The notes: generated by a model not told the origin, from the letters alone. 18,756 bases of DNA from an uncultured Ruminococcus sp. (GCA_946629405.1 CAMOXW010000254.1:1-18756), one strand, 5' to 3'. Positions 1 to 7,858 are shown, counted from the first letter of the stretch. Translations and numbers: made by a program.

Positions 1-471
1 ATTGAGGAAATGCTTCTTGAAAAGAAGAAAATGGACAAGCACTACAAAAAGCTCGGCGGTAAGGAATACAGCACCGAGTTTGAGGGCTTTGTCTGCTGTG
101 ATCCGTATGGAAAGCTCATCAGCCCCAATACGGTAACGCACGACTTCCACGAGGTCATCAAGAAGAACGGTCTGAAAATGCTCCGTTTCCATGACCTTCG
201 GCACAGCTGTGCCAGCCTTTCGCTTGCAAACGATATTCCAATGAAGGCGATTCAGGAGTGGTTCGACCATGCAACTTTCAATATTGCCGCTGATTTTTAC
301 AGTCATCTGGAGTACAACGCAAAGGTCACTTCGGCTGAAACCATTGCAAGAGTTCTCGGAGAAAAGAAGGAAACCCCTGCGTATACCGATGAGCCTGTGC
401 CTAAGAAGTTAGACAGCAGAAAAATAAAAAATGATACAATTGCGGAATCGTCACAGGTCGCAGCCGTATAA
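1..471 (+). CDS. Tyrosine recombinase / site-specific integrase, C-terminal part (5' truncated by window edge)
   Basis: The frame is open from base 1, so the gene starts outside the window and only the C-terminal catalytic part is visible. Counting from the first internal Met (base 10), the box RFHDLRHSCASL gives the HxxR pair His61 and Arg64. WFDHATFNIAADFYSHL gives His87 and the nucleophile Tyr97 (codon 298-300). These are the conserved residues of tyrosine recombinases, which cut and rejoin DNA through a 3'-phosphotyrosine. The usual LGHSS box is replaced by FDHAT, so an Asp sits where Gly is normal before the His. A Lys/Glu-rich tail of about 55 residues follows the Tyr. The catalytic Arg I lies upstream and cannot be checked. 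The next gene is an ordinary chromosomal one, so an element boundary probably lies between 472 and about 650. The family is clear; the element type is not. Confidence 0.9.
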   Translation: MEEMLLEKKKMDKHYKKLGGKEYSTEFEGFVCCDPYGKLISPNTVTHDFHEVIKKNGLKMLRFHDLRHSCASLSLANDIPMKAIQEWFDHATFNIAADFYSHLEYNAKVTSAETIARVLGEKKETPAYTDEPVPKKLDSRKIKNDTIAESSQVAAV

Positions 472-532
472 TTATATAATATACTGTGACAAAACTGAGG
501 ACGAAATAGAAAATTCAAAATCGAGTGATTTT

Positions 533-564
533 GGTAGAAAATCCGGTAGAAATTTTTGGTAGAA
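533..564 (+). repeat. Three direct GGTAGAA repeats downstream of the integrase
   Basis: GGTAGAA occurs at 533-539, 545-551 and 558-564, so the starts are 12 and 13 bases apart, about one helical turn. A looser copy, CGATAGAA, lies at about 609-616. Short phased direct repeats beside a tyrosine integrase gene are typical of recombinase or excisionase arm-binding sites. That role is inferred from position, and no second attachment site is in the window. Confidence 0.5.
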
Positions 565-651
565 GTCAATTATATGATTTCACGGAAGTTTCAGAAAAGC
601 CGTAACACCGATAGAAAATGCACATAAAATGAAAAAGTTCATATAATGTGC

Positions 652-680
652 TGGACTTTGCTCCGATTTTGTGCTATAAT
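652..680 (+). promoter_or_regulatory. SigA-type promoter for the epimerase-HD operon
   Basis: A TGGACT -35 (652-657), a 17-nt spacer and a perfect TATAAT -10 (675-680) are visible, with an extended TGC just before the -10. Transcription would start near 687, about 20 nt before the ATG at 709. The first Met of the longer open frame (646) lies upstream of this promoter, so it is not used. Confidence 0.75.
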
Positions 681-708
681 CATATTATCATATTTATGGG
701 AGGTCTCT

Positions 709-1617
709 ATGAAGATACTTGTCACAGGCGGCACTGTTTTCGCAAGCCGGTTTACTGCCGGATTTTTTGCAGGTCAGGGTCATGATGTGTATGTGCTGAA
801 CCGCGGTACAAGGCCTCAGCTCCCCGGAGTTATCCATATCTGTGCTGACAGACATGAGCCAGGCGATAAGCTCAGGCATATGAGCTTCGATGCTGTAATA
901 GACGTTACTGCGTATAATGCAGACGATATCAGCAAGCTGCTGGATGCTCTCGGGGATTTCGGAACTTACATCATGATAAGCTCAAGCGCGGTCTATCCGG
1001 AAACGCTCCCTCAGCCGTTCAATGAGGCTCAGCCGACAGGCGAAAATTCTATCTGGGGTGCTTACGGGATCAACAAGATCGCCGCTGAAAACGCCCTTAC
1101 CGAACGTGTTCCGGATGCCTATATACTCAGGCCGCCCTATCTTTACGGGAAGATGAACAACCTCCACCGTGAGGCATTCGTGTTTGAGTGCGCCGAACAG
1201 GGACGTCCGTTCTATATCCCTCAGGACGGCTCGATGACGCTCCAGTTCTTCGATATCGGCGATATGTGCAGGTTTATCAGCATTATCCTCCGCTCACAGC
1301 CTGAGCAGCGTATTTTTAACGTCGGCGACCCGAGGCTCATGACCGTAAAGGAATGGGTGAATACCTGCTGCAGCGTACTCGGAAAGATCCCGGAGTTCAT
1401 CTCCGTACCGCCTGACGTGCCGCAGAGGAGCTATTTCCCCTTCTATAATTATCAGTATACTCTCGATACATCGGAAATGCTGAGGATAATGGATACCTTA
1501 ACTCCTGCGGTGGAAGTCCTTCGCGGTTCATACGAATGGTTCTCCGGACACAGGGACCTCATCGTCCGGAAGCCTCTGTATGAATTCATCGAACGTGAAC
1601 TGAGAGGCAGGCTATGA
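709..1617 (+). CDS. NAD(P)-dependent epimerase/dehydratase-like protein (atypical extended SDR)
   Basis: This 302-residue protein starts MKILVTGG, a Rossmann nucleotide-binding strand. The glycine motif runs GGTVFASR (residues 7-14), the GGxxFxxR form of atypical SDRs such as CSP41-like proteins. Residues 91-93 are SSS in SSSAVY, and the catalytic pair is Y119xxxK123 in AYGINK. NRG at 31-33 supplies an Arg after strand 2 that could favour NADP. The substrate cannot be read from sequence; nucleotide-sugar or RNA-binding relatives are both possible. The start at 709 has GGGAGG at 698-703 and lies about 20 nt after the likely transcription start. The stop TGA overlaps the next ATG in ATGA at 1614-1617, so the two genes are translationally coupled. 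Confidence 0.85.
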   Translation: MKILVTGGTVFASRFTAGFFAGQGHDVYVLNRGTRPQLPGVIHICADRHEPGDKLRHMSFDAVIDVTAYNADDISKLLDALGDFGTYIMISSSAVYPETLPQPFNEAQPTGENSIWGAYGINKIAAENALTERVPDAYILRPPYLYGKMNNLHREAFVFECAEQGRPFYIPQDGSMTLQFFDIGDMCRFISIILRSQPEQRIFNVGDPRLMTVKEWVNTCCSVLGKIPEFISVPPDVPQRSYFPFYNYQYTLDTSEMLRIMDTLTPAVEVLRGSYEWFSGHRDLIVRKPLYEFIERELRGRL

Positions 1618-2042
1618 TATATACTCCCCTCACACGAAAGGCCATGAGCATTGCCTATACCGTTCATCACGGACAGCTTGACAAAGCCGGCGTGCCGTAT
1701 ATCTTCCACCCCTATCACCTTGCGGAGCAGATGGACGATGAGTATTCCGTCTGTGCCGCACTGCTTCACGATGCAGCTGAGGACACCGCGGTCACACTCG
1801 GGCAGCTTGCGGAGGAGTTTCCGCCTGAGGTCGTGAATGCTGTGAGGCTGCTCACCCACCCCGACGGCGAGGACTATATGGACTACATCCGCCGTATCAG
1901 AAATGATCCTGTCGCAAGAAAAGTCAAGCTCGCTGACCTCCGGCACAATTCAGATATCTCACGCCTTCCCGGTGAGCCGGATGAGCGCGCTCTGAAAAGG
2001 CTTGAAAAGTATGCCGCTGCAATAAAGCTGCTGGAGGGATAA
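1614..2042 (+). CDS. HD-domain protein, RelA/SpoT hydrolase-like (small alarmone hydrolase family)
   Basis: The 142-residue protein consists almost entirely of one HD phosphohydrolase domain. The pattern matches the (p)ppGpp hydrolase half of Rel/SpoT: DKAGVPYIFHP (His32), LLHDAAEDT (His52, Asp53, Glu56, Asp57) and KLADLRHN (Asp108, Asn112). All expected metal ligands and the catalytic ED pair are present. There is no synthetase, TGS or ACT domain, and the length suits a stand-alone hydrolase of the Mesh1/SAH type. The likely role is removal of (p)ppGpp or a related nucleotide, but the substrate is inferred. Its start overlaps the epimerase stop by four bases, and a weak GAGAGG site lies inside the upstream gene. 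Confidence 0.8.
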   Translation: MIYTPLTRKAMSIAYTVHHGQLDKAGVPYIFHPYHLAEQMDDEYSVCAALLHDAAEDTAVTLGQLAEEFPPEVVNAVRLLTHPDGEDYMDYIRRIRNDPVARKVKLADLRHNSDISRLPGEPDERALKRLEKYAAAIKLLEG

Positions 2043-2065
2043 AAAATCACCAATTTTTTCCCTTC
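2033..2065 (+). terminator. Possible terminator hairpin overlapping the HD gene stop
   Basis: AAAAAAT (2041-2047) pairs with ATTTTTT (2053-2059) around a CACCA loop. GGG (2036-2038) can then pair with CCC (2060-2062) past a two-base bulge. The U-run lies inside the stem rather than after it, so this is a weak or atypical terminator. It sits between two genes that each have their own promoter. Confidence 0.35.
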
Positions 2066-2085
2066 CGATTGTACATTTTGACTGG

Positions 2086-2114
2086 TGGACAACCTTCTGT
2101 TTTTGTGGTATAAT
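2086..2114 (+). promoter_or_regulatory. SigA-type promoter for the dnaD-like/helicase-loader operon
   Basis: TGGACA (2086-2091), a 17-nt spacer and TATAAT (2109-2114) are visible. Transcription would start near 2121. The upstream ATG at 2113 overlaps the -10 box and so cannot be the translation start of the following gene. Confidence 0.75.
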
Positions 2115-2148
2115 GTTTGGTACAGTATTTTTTTCGGAGGTCATCGTC

Positions 2149-3138
2149 GTGGACTATAAAGCTAACAGCGGTGTGTGGGGAACTATGTTCGGAGTCCCTT
2201 TTGTCGTTGCGGATAATTTCCTGAAGCTCGCTACAGGTCAGCAGATCAAGGTGCTGCTGTATCTGCTCAGATGCTCGGGGAGAAATTGCTCCGATGAGGA
2301 AATATCCCAGAATACAGGCGTTTCTGCGGCTGAGGCTGCCGATGCGGTCCTGTTCTGGCAGCAGGTGAACGTTCTTACCCCGCAAATGAGCGCTGCTGAT
2401 GCTGTGCCGCTAATGGCTCAGCAGAATGAACCGACTTCCCCCGCTCAGGCAGCAGCCGTACCGCCAGCACCCTCATCCGCTGCGGATCCTGTCACCCCAA
2501 GACAGCGGCAGAACCTAAATCCTTCGGAGATCTCGGATATAATGAAGTCCTCAGCAGATATTTCCGAGCTTTTCAAGGTCGCGGAGTCTGCGCTCGGCTC
2601 GCTGAACCATACTCAGCAGAATTCCCTCATCTGGATGCACAATTACCTCGGACTAAAGCTCGAGGTCATAGTCGTGCTTATATATTACTGCGTCGAAATA
2701 GACAAGACAAGTGCCTCATATATCGAGAAGATCGCCTGCTCATGGGCTGAAAATGATATCAACGACCTCAATTCAGCTCAGAACGAGGTCGAAAGACTAA
2801 AATGCTCCCGCGAGTTCTCAGGCATCATCATGAAAATGTTCGAGATGGAAAAAAGTCCTACACCCAAACAGTCCCAGTTCATCGAACAGTGGCAGAAAGC
2901 CGGCTACAGCACCGAGCTCATTAAGCTTGCATATGAGAATACACTTGACAATATCAACAAGCTCTCATTCGACTATGTCAACAAGATACTCTTGTCATGG
3001 GCGGAAAAAGGCTATACCACCACGCAGCAGGTCAGGGAAGCTGAGATAAGCTTCCGCAAACAGCGCCAGTCCTCACAGCGCCAGCAGTCCCCTGACCCTG
3101 ACGTTGAAAAATATAAGGCAGTAATCAATAAATTCTGA
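2149..3138 (+). CDS. DnaD-like replication initiation protein with two DnaD modules
   Basis: This is a 329-residue protein with a GTG start at 2149 and GGAGG at 2136-2140, eight bases upstream. An N-terminal winged-helix-like part (about residues 22-78) is followed by a Pro/Ala-rich linker (about 85-122). Two tandem DnaD C-terminal modules follow. Each ends in the family's YxxxIxxxW motif: Y191/I195/W199 (YIEKIACSW) and Y276/I280/W284 (YVNKILLSW). DnaD and DnaB of Firmicutes load the replicative helicase at origins and restart sites. Two modules after one winged helix resembles Bacillus DnaB architecture more than DnaD. The tail after residue 300 is rich in Gln and Arg. The next gene, 10 nt downstream, is a helicase loader, which supports a primosome role. 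A role for a resident phage is possible but less likely. Confidence 0.85.
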   Translation: MDYKANSGVWGTMFGVPFVVADNFLKLATGQQIKVLLYLLRCSGRNCSDEEISQNTGVSAAEAADAVLFWQQVNVLTPQMSAADAVPLMAQQNEPTSPAQAAAVPPAPSSAADPVTPRQRQNLNPSEISDIMKSSADISELFKVAESALGSLNHTQQNSLIWMHNYLGLKLEVIVVLIYYCVEIDKTSASYIEKIACSWAENDINDLNSAQNEVERLKCSREFSGIIMKMFEMEKSPTPKQSQFIEQWQKAGYSTELIKLAYENTLDNINKLSFDYVNKILLSWAEKGYTTTQQVREAEISFRKQRQSSQRQQSPDPDVEKYKAVINKF

Positions 3139-3148
3139 GAGGTAAATA

Positions 3149-4111
3149 ATGAACACTGATATTCTTGAAAAGGCCGAGGCTATAATCAGAAGCAGGCGCC
3201 AGAACGCTATCGCCGAAAACGACCGGCGTATCAGCGAGATCAACGAGAAGTTCCCCCAGATACGCGAGATAAACAACGAGCTTTTCAACGCCGGACGTGA
3301 GCTCATCAGCCTCATCGGGAGCAATGCTCCTGATATCAAAGACAGGATCGAACGCCTCAGAAAATTCAACCTCGAGGCTCAGGAGGTCGCCCGCGGCCTT
3401 CTTGCCTCAAACGGCTACCCAAAGGATTACCTCGACATACACTTCAACTGCCCCGAATGCTCCGATACCGGCTACTCAAACGGCATGATATGCAGCTGCC
3501 TCCGGAAGCTTTGCGGAAAACTTTACGCAGAGGAACTCAACAAAAAGGCTCAGCTCAGGCTCTCATCCTTCGAGACCTTCCGCCTCAGCTTCTACACCGG
3601 CGAGGACTATGATATGATGAGCCGTATATTCGATTTCACTCAGAGATACGCCTCGGAGTTCACTGAAAACTCACCCAGCATCTTCATGTTCGGCAGGACC
3701 GGCCTCGGCAAGACCCACCTTTCCCTCGCTATCGCCAATAAGGTGCTCGAAAAGGGTTACAGCGTCATCTATGACTCGGCTGTCAATATCCTCCGAAATA
3801 TCGAAAAAGAGAATTTCAGCCGCGAGCATTCCTCAGATATGATAGATATGGTCATGGATACCGACCTGCTGATCCTCGACGACCTCGGCACAGAGTACGA
3901 AACTGCCTTCTATAACGCCACAGTCTATAACATTATCAACACCCGCCTCAACCGCGGTAAACCGACAATTATCAGCACTAACCTCGATTTCAGCGATATA
4001 AAGCGCCGCTACGACGAGCGCGTTGTCTCCCGTATCGTCGCCGTCTATAAATGTCTCGAATTCCGCGGCGAGGACATCCGGCTCCAGATGCGGAAACAGG
4101 AAGATCAATAA
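3149..4111 (+). CDS. DnaI/DnaC-type helicase loader, AAA+ ATPase
   Basis: The 320-residue protein has a helical N-terminus (1-90), a zinc-finger-like cluster (Cys101, Cys104, Cys115, Cys117) and an AAA+ domain. Walker A is GRTGLGKT (182-189, Lys188), Walker B is LLILDD (240-245) and sensor I is STN (276-278). Arginines in DERVVSRI (291, 295) fit the finger positions. The zinc site plus AAA+ core matches DnaI, which loads the replicative helicase onto DNA. IstB-type transposition ATPases share the core but lack this N-terminus. GAGAGG at 3136-3141, overlapping the upstream stop, gives the ATG at 3149 a good ribosome site. It is cotranscribed with the DnaD-like gene and followed by a strong terminator. 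Confidence 0.88.
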   Translation: MNTDILEKAEAIIRSRRQNAIAENDRRISEINEKFPQIREINNELFNAGRELISLIGSNAPDIKDRIERLRKFNLEAQEVARGLLASNGYPKDYLDIHFNCPECSDTGYSNGMICSCLRKLCGKLYAEELNKKAQLRLSSFETFRLSFYTGEDYDMMSRIFDFTQRYASEFTENSPSIFMFGRTGLGKTHLSLAIANKVLEKGYSVIYDSAVNILRNIEKENFSREHSSDMIDMVMDTDLLILDDLGTEYETAFYNATVYNIINTRLNRGKPTIISTNLDFSDIKRRYDERVVSRIVAVYKCLEFRGEDIRLQMRKQEDQ

Positions 4112-4122
4112 TAAACATCAAA

Positions 4123-4152
4123 GCCCCTGAGTTAAACTCAGGGGCTTTTTTT
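4123..4152 (+). terminator. Rho-independent terminator after the helicase-loader gene
   Basis: GCCCCTGAGTT (4123-4133) and AACTCAGGGGC (4135-4145) form a perfect inverted repeat around one central base, followed by seven T (4146-4152). On the + strand it ends the dnaD-like operon. On the - strand the hairpin is followed by only three T, so it would be a weak stop for the convergent U32 gene. The stop codon of that gene lies inside the T-run. Confidence 0.9.
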
Positions 4153-5368
4153 ACTGCGCCTTTCGTATCACTGTTCCTGCCGGGAATGTCCGCTCAGAAC
4201 GGAATGAAAACTTCATCATCGCGTGATTCGCTGTCTCTATCCGCTCGCCGTTTTCATCAAACAGCTCGTCAAGCTTCATCTCGACCGGTCTCTGCGACGG
4301 CGATAGCAGCTCAACTGTATCGCCTGCGAAAAATCTGTTGCGCTGCGTACAGTAAACTATACCATCACAGCAGCTCTCAACTACCGCTATGACGTCGTAA
4401 TTGCGGATATACCCGCTGTTCTCGTAATACTGGGATTCCTCCGGCACTCCGAAGAAAAATCCATTGCAGTATTTTCTGTGGCTGACCTTGTATACCTCAT
4501 CGCGTATCCAGTCAGGCAGCCTGAAATTGTATGGGTCCTTGTAATACTCATCTACCGCCATGCGATAAGCGTTCGTGACAACCGCAACATAGTACGCGGA
4601 CTTCGCACGCCCCTCGATCTTCAGGCTCATCACTCCTGCCTCAGCAAGCTTGTCGATGTGCTCTATCATGCACATATCCTTTGAATTGAGTATATATGTG
4701 CCGTGCTCATCCTCGAACACCGGAAAAAACTCCCCCGGGCGCTTTTCTTCCATAAGATGATATCCCCAGCGGCAGGGCTGAGCACATTCTCCGCGGTTCG
4801 CATCCCGGTTGACAAGGTACTGCGAGAGCAGACACCTTCCTGAAAAAGATACGCACATAGCTCCGTGTACAAATGTCTCTATATCGAGCTCCGGACTTGT
4901 TTTTGCCCTGATCTCCGCGATCTCGTCAAGAGAAAGCTCCCGGGCAAGCACTACTCTCTTTGCCCCCATGTCAAAAAGCTCACGGGCGGTAACGTAGTTG
5001 ACTATTCCGGTCTGTGTGGAAATGTGTATCTCCATGTCCGGCGCATAGCGCTTCACCAGTGCAAGAAGACCGATATCCGCAACTATCATCGCGTCAACTC
5101 CGGCTTCAACTGCCTCCCGGACGAACCTCTCAAAAAAGGGTATCTCGTTATTCCGCGGAAGCGTATTGCAGGTCAGGTAGACCTTTATCCCCCGCGCATG
5201 AGCATCGCTGACTGCCTTTACAAGCTGGTCAAAATCAAAATTCATCGGTGATGCTCTCATACCGAACTGCTTCCTGCCGAGGTAAACAGCGTCAGCACCG
5301 TAATTCAGCGCCGCACCGAGCCTTTCCTCATCACCGGCAGGAGCAAGAACTTCAAGCTTACTGAGCAT
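4151..5368 (-). CDS. trhP: Peptidase U32-family protein, likely tRNA hydroxylation protein TrhP
   Basis: The 405-residue protein begins MLSKLEVLAPAGDEERL, the usual U32 N-terminus, at 5368 behind an AGGAGG site. The signature ETFVHGAMCVSFSGRCLLS is followed by further cysteines in RGECAQPCRW, giving the conserved Cys set thought to hold an iron-sulfur cluster. The C-terminal part (GYIRNYDVIAVVE..., FAGDTVELLSP) matches the small C-terminal domain of YegQ/YrrO proteins. These act with prephenate in 5-hydroxyuridine formation at tRNA position 34. Length fits TrhP, and RlhA-type proteins are longer. In Bacillus the yrrN/yrrO genes lie next to mltG, as here. No TrmR methyltransferase gene is present between them. 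The start overlaps the mltG stop by 11 bases. Despite the name, protease activity is doubtful. Confidence 0.85.
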   Translation of the reverse strand: MLSKLEVLAPAGDEERLGAALNYGADAVYLGRKQFGMRASPMNFDFDQLVKAVSDAHARGIKVYLTCNTLPRNNEIPFFERFVREAVEAGVDAMIVADIGLLALVKRYAPDMEIHISTQTGIVNYVTARELFDMGAKRVVLARELSLDEIAEIRAKTSPELDIETFVHGAMCVSFSGRCLLSQYLVNRDANRGECAQPCRWGYHLMEEKRPGEFFPVFEDEHGTYILNSKDMCMIEHIDKLAEAGVMSLKIEGRAKSAYYVAVVTNAYRMAVDEYYKDPYNFRLPDWIRDEVYKVSHRKYCNGFFFGVPEESQYYENSGYIRNYDVIAVVESCCDGIVYCTQRNRFFAGDTVELLSPSQRPVEMKLDELFDENGERIETANHAMMKFSFRSERTFPAGTVIRKAQ

Positions 5369-6746
5369 TCTGCGCCTCCTGTCCGGCAGCCTTCTTTGCG
5401 GCTTCGTCCTCAGCCATTTTCGCCTCGTATTCATGCTCAGCGGCATGGATCTCATCGAGGTTTGCAAGGTGCTCCTCATAGGTCTTTGCGTACTTTGTCT
5501 CGCCTGTGTAGATATTTGCAGCGAAGTACCTGTAATCCGTGTCGATAGCATCAAGTACAGCGTCTATTGCCTCAATACCGGGGTTGCAGATAGCTCCCGG
5601 AGGAAGTCCCGGACTGATGTAGGTGTCGTAGGAATCGACCATGCTCTTATTGTTTACCGCAAGATTTCTCTTGATATACAATGAATAGTTCGAGGTCGGG
5701 TCAGACTGGAGCTTTCCGGCAAATTCCTCAGGGTCGTTAAGACGGTTCCAGAAAACAGAGGCTATAATATTCATAGTATCGGGAGTTGCAGCCTCCTTCT
5801 GTACTATAGAGGCAAGGGTAATGAGCTCGTCAAGAGTCATGCTCCTGTTATCGATCTTGCGCTGCTCCATCTTGGCATAGCGCTCCGGGGTCATCTTGGA
5901 GTTGAAGTTATAGTATATCTTCTGGCATACCTCCTCGACATCCATATCCTCATAGAAGATGTAGGTATCTGGGAAAGCGTAGCCCTCCATACGGCGGTAT
6001 TTCAGGCTGTTATCGGTATTCTTCAGCCTCTCCTCAAAGTCACAGCCCATGCCGCCTCCGTTGAAGGTAAAGATGAAGTCCGAGGCCTTGCAGACCTTTT
6101 TCTCCTCAAGCAGGGCTGCCATATCGTCGAGCGTCATACCTTCGGGGAAGGTTATCTCCACCGACTCCTTCGTACCGTTTTCCGTAGAAGTAAGCTTCTG
6201 GATTATAGTCTCATACGCCATATTCTCCTTGATGAAATGTTCACCGGGAATATATGCACTGTCAGACTTCCTGAGCCGCGAGAAAAATATGAACGCCTTA
6301 GGTGAGCGGATTATCCCCTCATCCTTGAGCATATAGGCTATGTCAGAGGTCGAAGCTCCCTCGGGGACAACGATACGGTGCGTCGTGTCATCCTTGCCGA
6401 TACCGAGCATATCCTTGCCGTATGCAATGATGATGAGAGAGAGCACGATCGAAACCGCAACTATCAGCGTAGTGAGTATCAGCACGCCCGGCAGTCTGCT
6501 GCGCTGCTTCTTTTTCTTCTTTTTTCTGCGGCGGACCGGAGCTGTCCTTACGGCAGGAGCACTTCGCCTTGCCTGAGGCGGAGCTTCAATTTCCTCAGGC
6601 TCCGGAAACACGCTCTCCTCCTCAGGGACCAGCTCCTCAGCAGGAAATTCAGCCTCGGTATGGCTTTCCTCGGGCATATCCCCGCCGTCTGTCTCATTGC
6701 TGTCAAGCTCGCGCAGAATATTATTGACGAGATCGTCGTTATCCAT
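5358..6746 (-). CDS. mltG: Endolytic transglycosylase MltG (YceG-like)
   Basis: MltG cuts nascent peptidoglycan strands at the outer face of the membrane. This 462-residue version has an acidic cytoplasmic N-terminus (1-70), a basic run RRRKKKKKK (72-80), one membrane helix (about 87-108) and a YceG domain (about 123-430). Visible motifs are MEGYAFPDTY (253-262), ASIVQKEA with the catalytic Glu318, QSDPTSNY (347-354) and ISPGLPPGAICNPG (377-390). The tail is Ala/Glu-rich and probably helical. The usual MltG is about 340 residues, so the extra length is in the N- and C-terminal tails. The start at 6746 was preferred over a TTG at 6776. An AAGGA site lies about 12 nt upstream, a long spacing. 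The start overlaps the cyclo-ligase stop by 8 nt. Confidence 0.92.
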   Translation of the reverse strand: MDNDDLVNNILRELDSNETDGGDMPEESHTEAEFPAEELVPEEESVFPEPEEIEAPPQARRSAPAVRTAPVRRRKKKKKKQRSRLPGVLILTTLIVAVSIVLSLIIIAYGKDMLGIGKDDTTHRIVVPEGASTSDIAYMLKDEGIIRSPKAFIFFSRLRKSDSAYIPGEHFIKENMAYETIIQKLTSTENGTKESVEITFPEGMTLDDMAALLEEKKVCKASDFIFTFNGGGMGCDFEERLKNTDNSLKYRRMEGYAFPDTYIFYEDMDVEEVCQKIYYNFNSKMTPERYAKMEQRKIDNRSMTLDELITLASIVQKEAATPDTMNIIASVFWNRLNDPEEFAGKLQSDPTSNYSLYIKRNLAVNNKSMVDSYDTYISPGLPPGAICNPGIEAIDAVLDAIDTDYRYFAANIYTGETKYAKTYEEHLANLDEIHAAEHEYEAKMAEDEAAKKAAGQEAQNAQ

Positions 6747-7302
6747 TGCAGAGCACCGTCCTTTCTTCGGTAACAATTATATCTGATTTCATGTCATGGG
6801 GCATCAGCGGAAGCTCCTCCGCTATCATCCCCTCGTATGCAAGCGCTATTTTCACGCCCGGAAATTCTTCCAGAAAACGGTCATAGTAGCCGCCTCCGTA
6901 GCCGAGCCTTCCGCCGTTTTCGGTAAAGGCAAGCCCCGGCACGATACATACGGACTTCCCCGTAACTTCCGGCTGCGGCAGAGAGCTGTCCGGTTCACAT
7001 ATGTCATACTTGCCGGGAACTGCGTCCCTGAGCTGTGAAAGACCGCCAACTATATGGAAGGTCATATCTCCGTTTTCGCCGCACCGCGGAAATGCCACGG
7101 TTTTTTTCTTCATAAGCAGCTGTTCAGCCAGCTCCCATGTATTGACCTCTGAGCGGAATGAGGCGTAAAGCAGCACAACATCTGCATTCATCACATTTTC
7201 ATTGGAGAGGACTCTTGCACATATGATGCGGTCTCTGACCTCAGTTTTCAGCTCTTTTCTAAGTGCAGAGAACTTCCTCCGCAGTTCCTTTTTTTCATCC
7301 AT
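6739..7302 (-). CDS. 5-formyltetrahydrofolate cyclo-ligase
   Basis: The 187-residue protein carries the family signature PGLAFTENGGRLGYGGGYYDRFL (residues 122-144). An N-terminal KKELRRKFSALRKEL helix supplies the basic phosphate-binding region. Length is normal for YgfA/MTHFS proteins. The enzyme uses ATP to turn 5-formyl-THF into 5,10-methenyl-THF, returning a stored folate to the one-carbon pool. The gene sits in the same operon as thyX, which uses methylene-THF, so the two steps are metabolically linked. Only one base separates the upstream stop (7304-7306) from this ATG. No strong ribosome site is visible, so translation probably depends on coupling to the DJ-1 gene. Confidence 0.93.
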   Translation of the reverse strand: MDEKKELRRKFSALRKELKTEVRDRIICARVLSNENVMNADVVLLYASFRSEVNTWELAEQLLMKKKTVAFPRCGENGDMTFHIVGGLSQLRDAVPGKYDICEPDSSLPQPEVTGKSVCIVPGLAFTENGGRLGYGGGYYDRFLEEFPGVKIALAYEGMIAEELPLMPHDMKSDIIVTEERTVLCNG

Positions 7303-7303
7303 T

Positions 7304-7846
7304 TCAGAAGCACATTATAGCTGCGCGGAGGCGGTCGCTCTCAGCCTTTGATACAGTCTTCTCAACAAGAGCAAGTCCGAATTCCACAGCAGTTCCCGCA
7401 CCGCGTGAGGTGATGAAGATACCGTCAGCAGCAACAGGCTCAGTGCCTGTCTCTGCGCCTTCAAGCTGGGTCTCGAAGCCCTCGTAGCATACTGCTCTCT
7501 TTCCCTTCAGGAGCCCCTTGTGCCCGAGGATAGAGGGGGCGGCACATATCGCGCCGATGTACTTTCCATTAGCAGTACAGTAGTCTATTGCAGCCTGTAC
7601 ATATGGTGATTTTTCGAGGTTGAGCGTGCCCGGCATTCCGCCCGGAAGAACTATCATTTCAAGCTCGTCCGTAAGCGCAGCCTCCTGCGCGATAGTGTCG
7701 GTAACTACAGTTACGCCGTGTGAGCTCGTTATCATATTGTCGCCGACGCCGACTGTGACTACCTTTCTGCCGCTTCTTCTGAGCAGGTCGATAGGTGCGA
7801 CCGCTTCTGTCTCCTCAAAGCCGTCTGCAAGATAAACATAGATCAT
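7304..7846 (-). CDS. DJ-1/PfpI family protein (YajL/ThiJ-like)
   Basis: This 180-residue protein covers one complete DJ-1 domain. The nucleophile is Cys101 in GAICAAP, at the nucleophile elbow. The nearby acid is Glu14 in ADGFEETEAV, matching Glu18 of human DJ-1. SRGAGTAVEFGLALVE is the typical C-terminal His-less segment. Members are variously described as protein or nucleotide deglycases, redox-sensitive chaperones or glyoxalases, and the sequence does not decide which. A strong AAAGGAGAT site precedes the ATG at 7846. It lies 12 nt after the DUF2156 gene. Confidence 0.9.
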   Translation of the reverse strand: MIYVYLADGFEETEAVAPIDLLRRSGRKVVTVGVGDNMITSSHGVTVVTDTIAQEAALTDELEMIVLPGGMPGTLNLEKSPYVQAAIDYCTANGKYIGAICAAPSILGHKGLLKGKRAVCYEGFETQLEGAETGTEPVAADGIFITSRGAGTAVEFGLALVEKTVSKAESDRLRAAIMCF

Positions 7847-7858
7847 AGTGATCTCCTT

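Noticed and set aside
472..651. tRNA gene as integration target beside the recombinase
   Set aside because: No tRNA-like cloverleaf or T-loop sequence is visible in this interval.
4112..4152. Bidirectional function of the 4123-4152 terminator
   Set aside because: Only three T follow the hairpin on the - strand, so strong termination in that direction is not supported.
5369..5554. 62-residue Arg/Ser-rich extension of the U32 protein
   Set aside because: It runs inside mltG in another frame, while the start at 5368 has AGGAGG and the conserved N-terminus.
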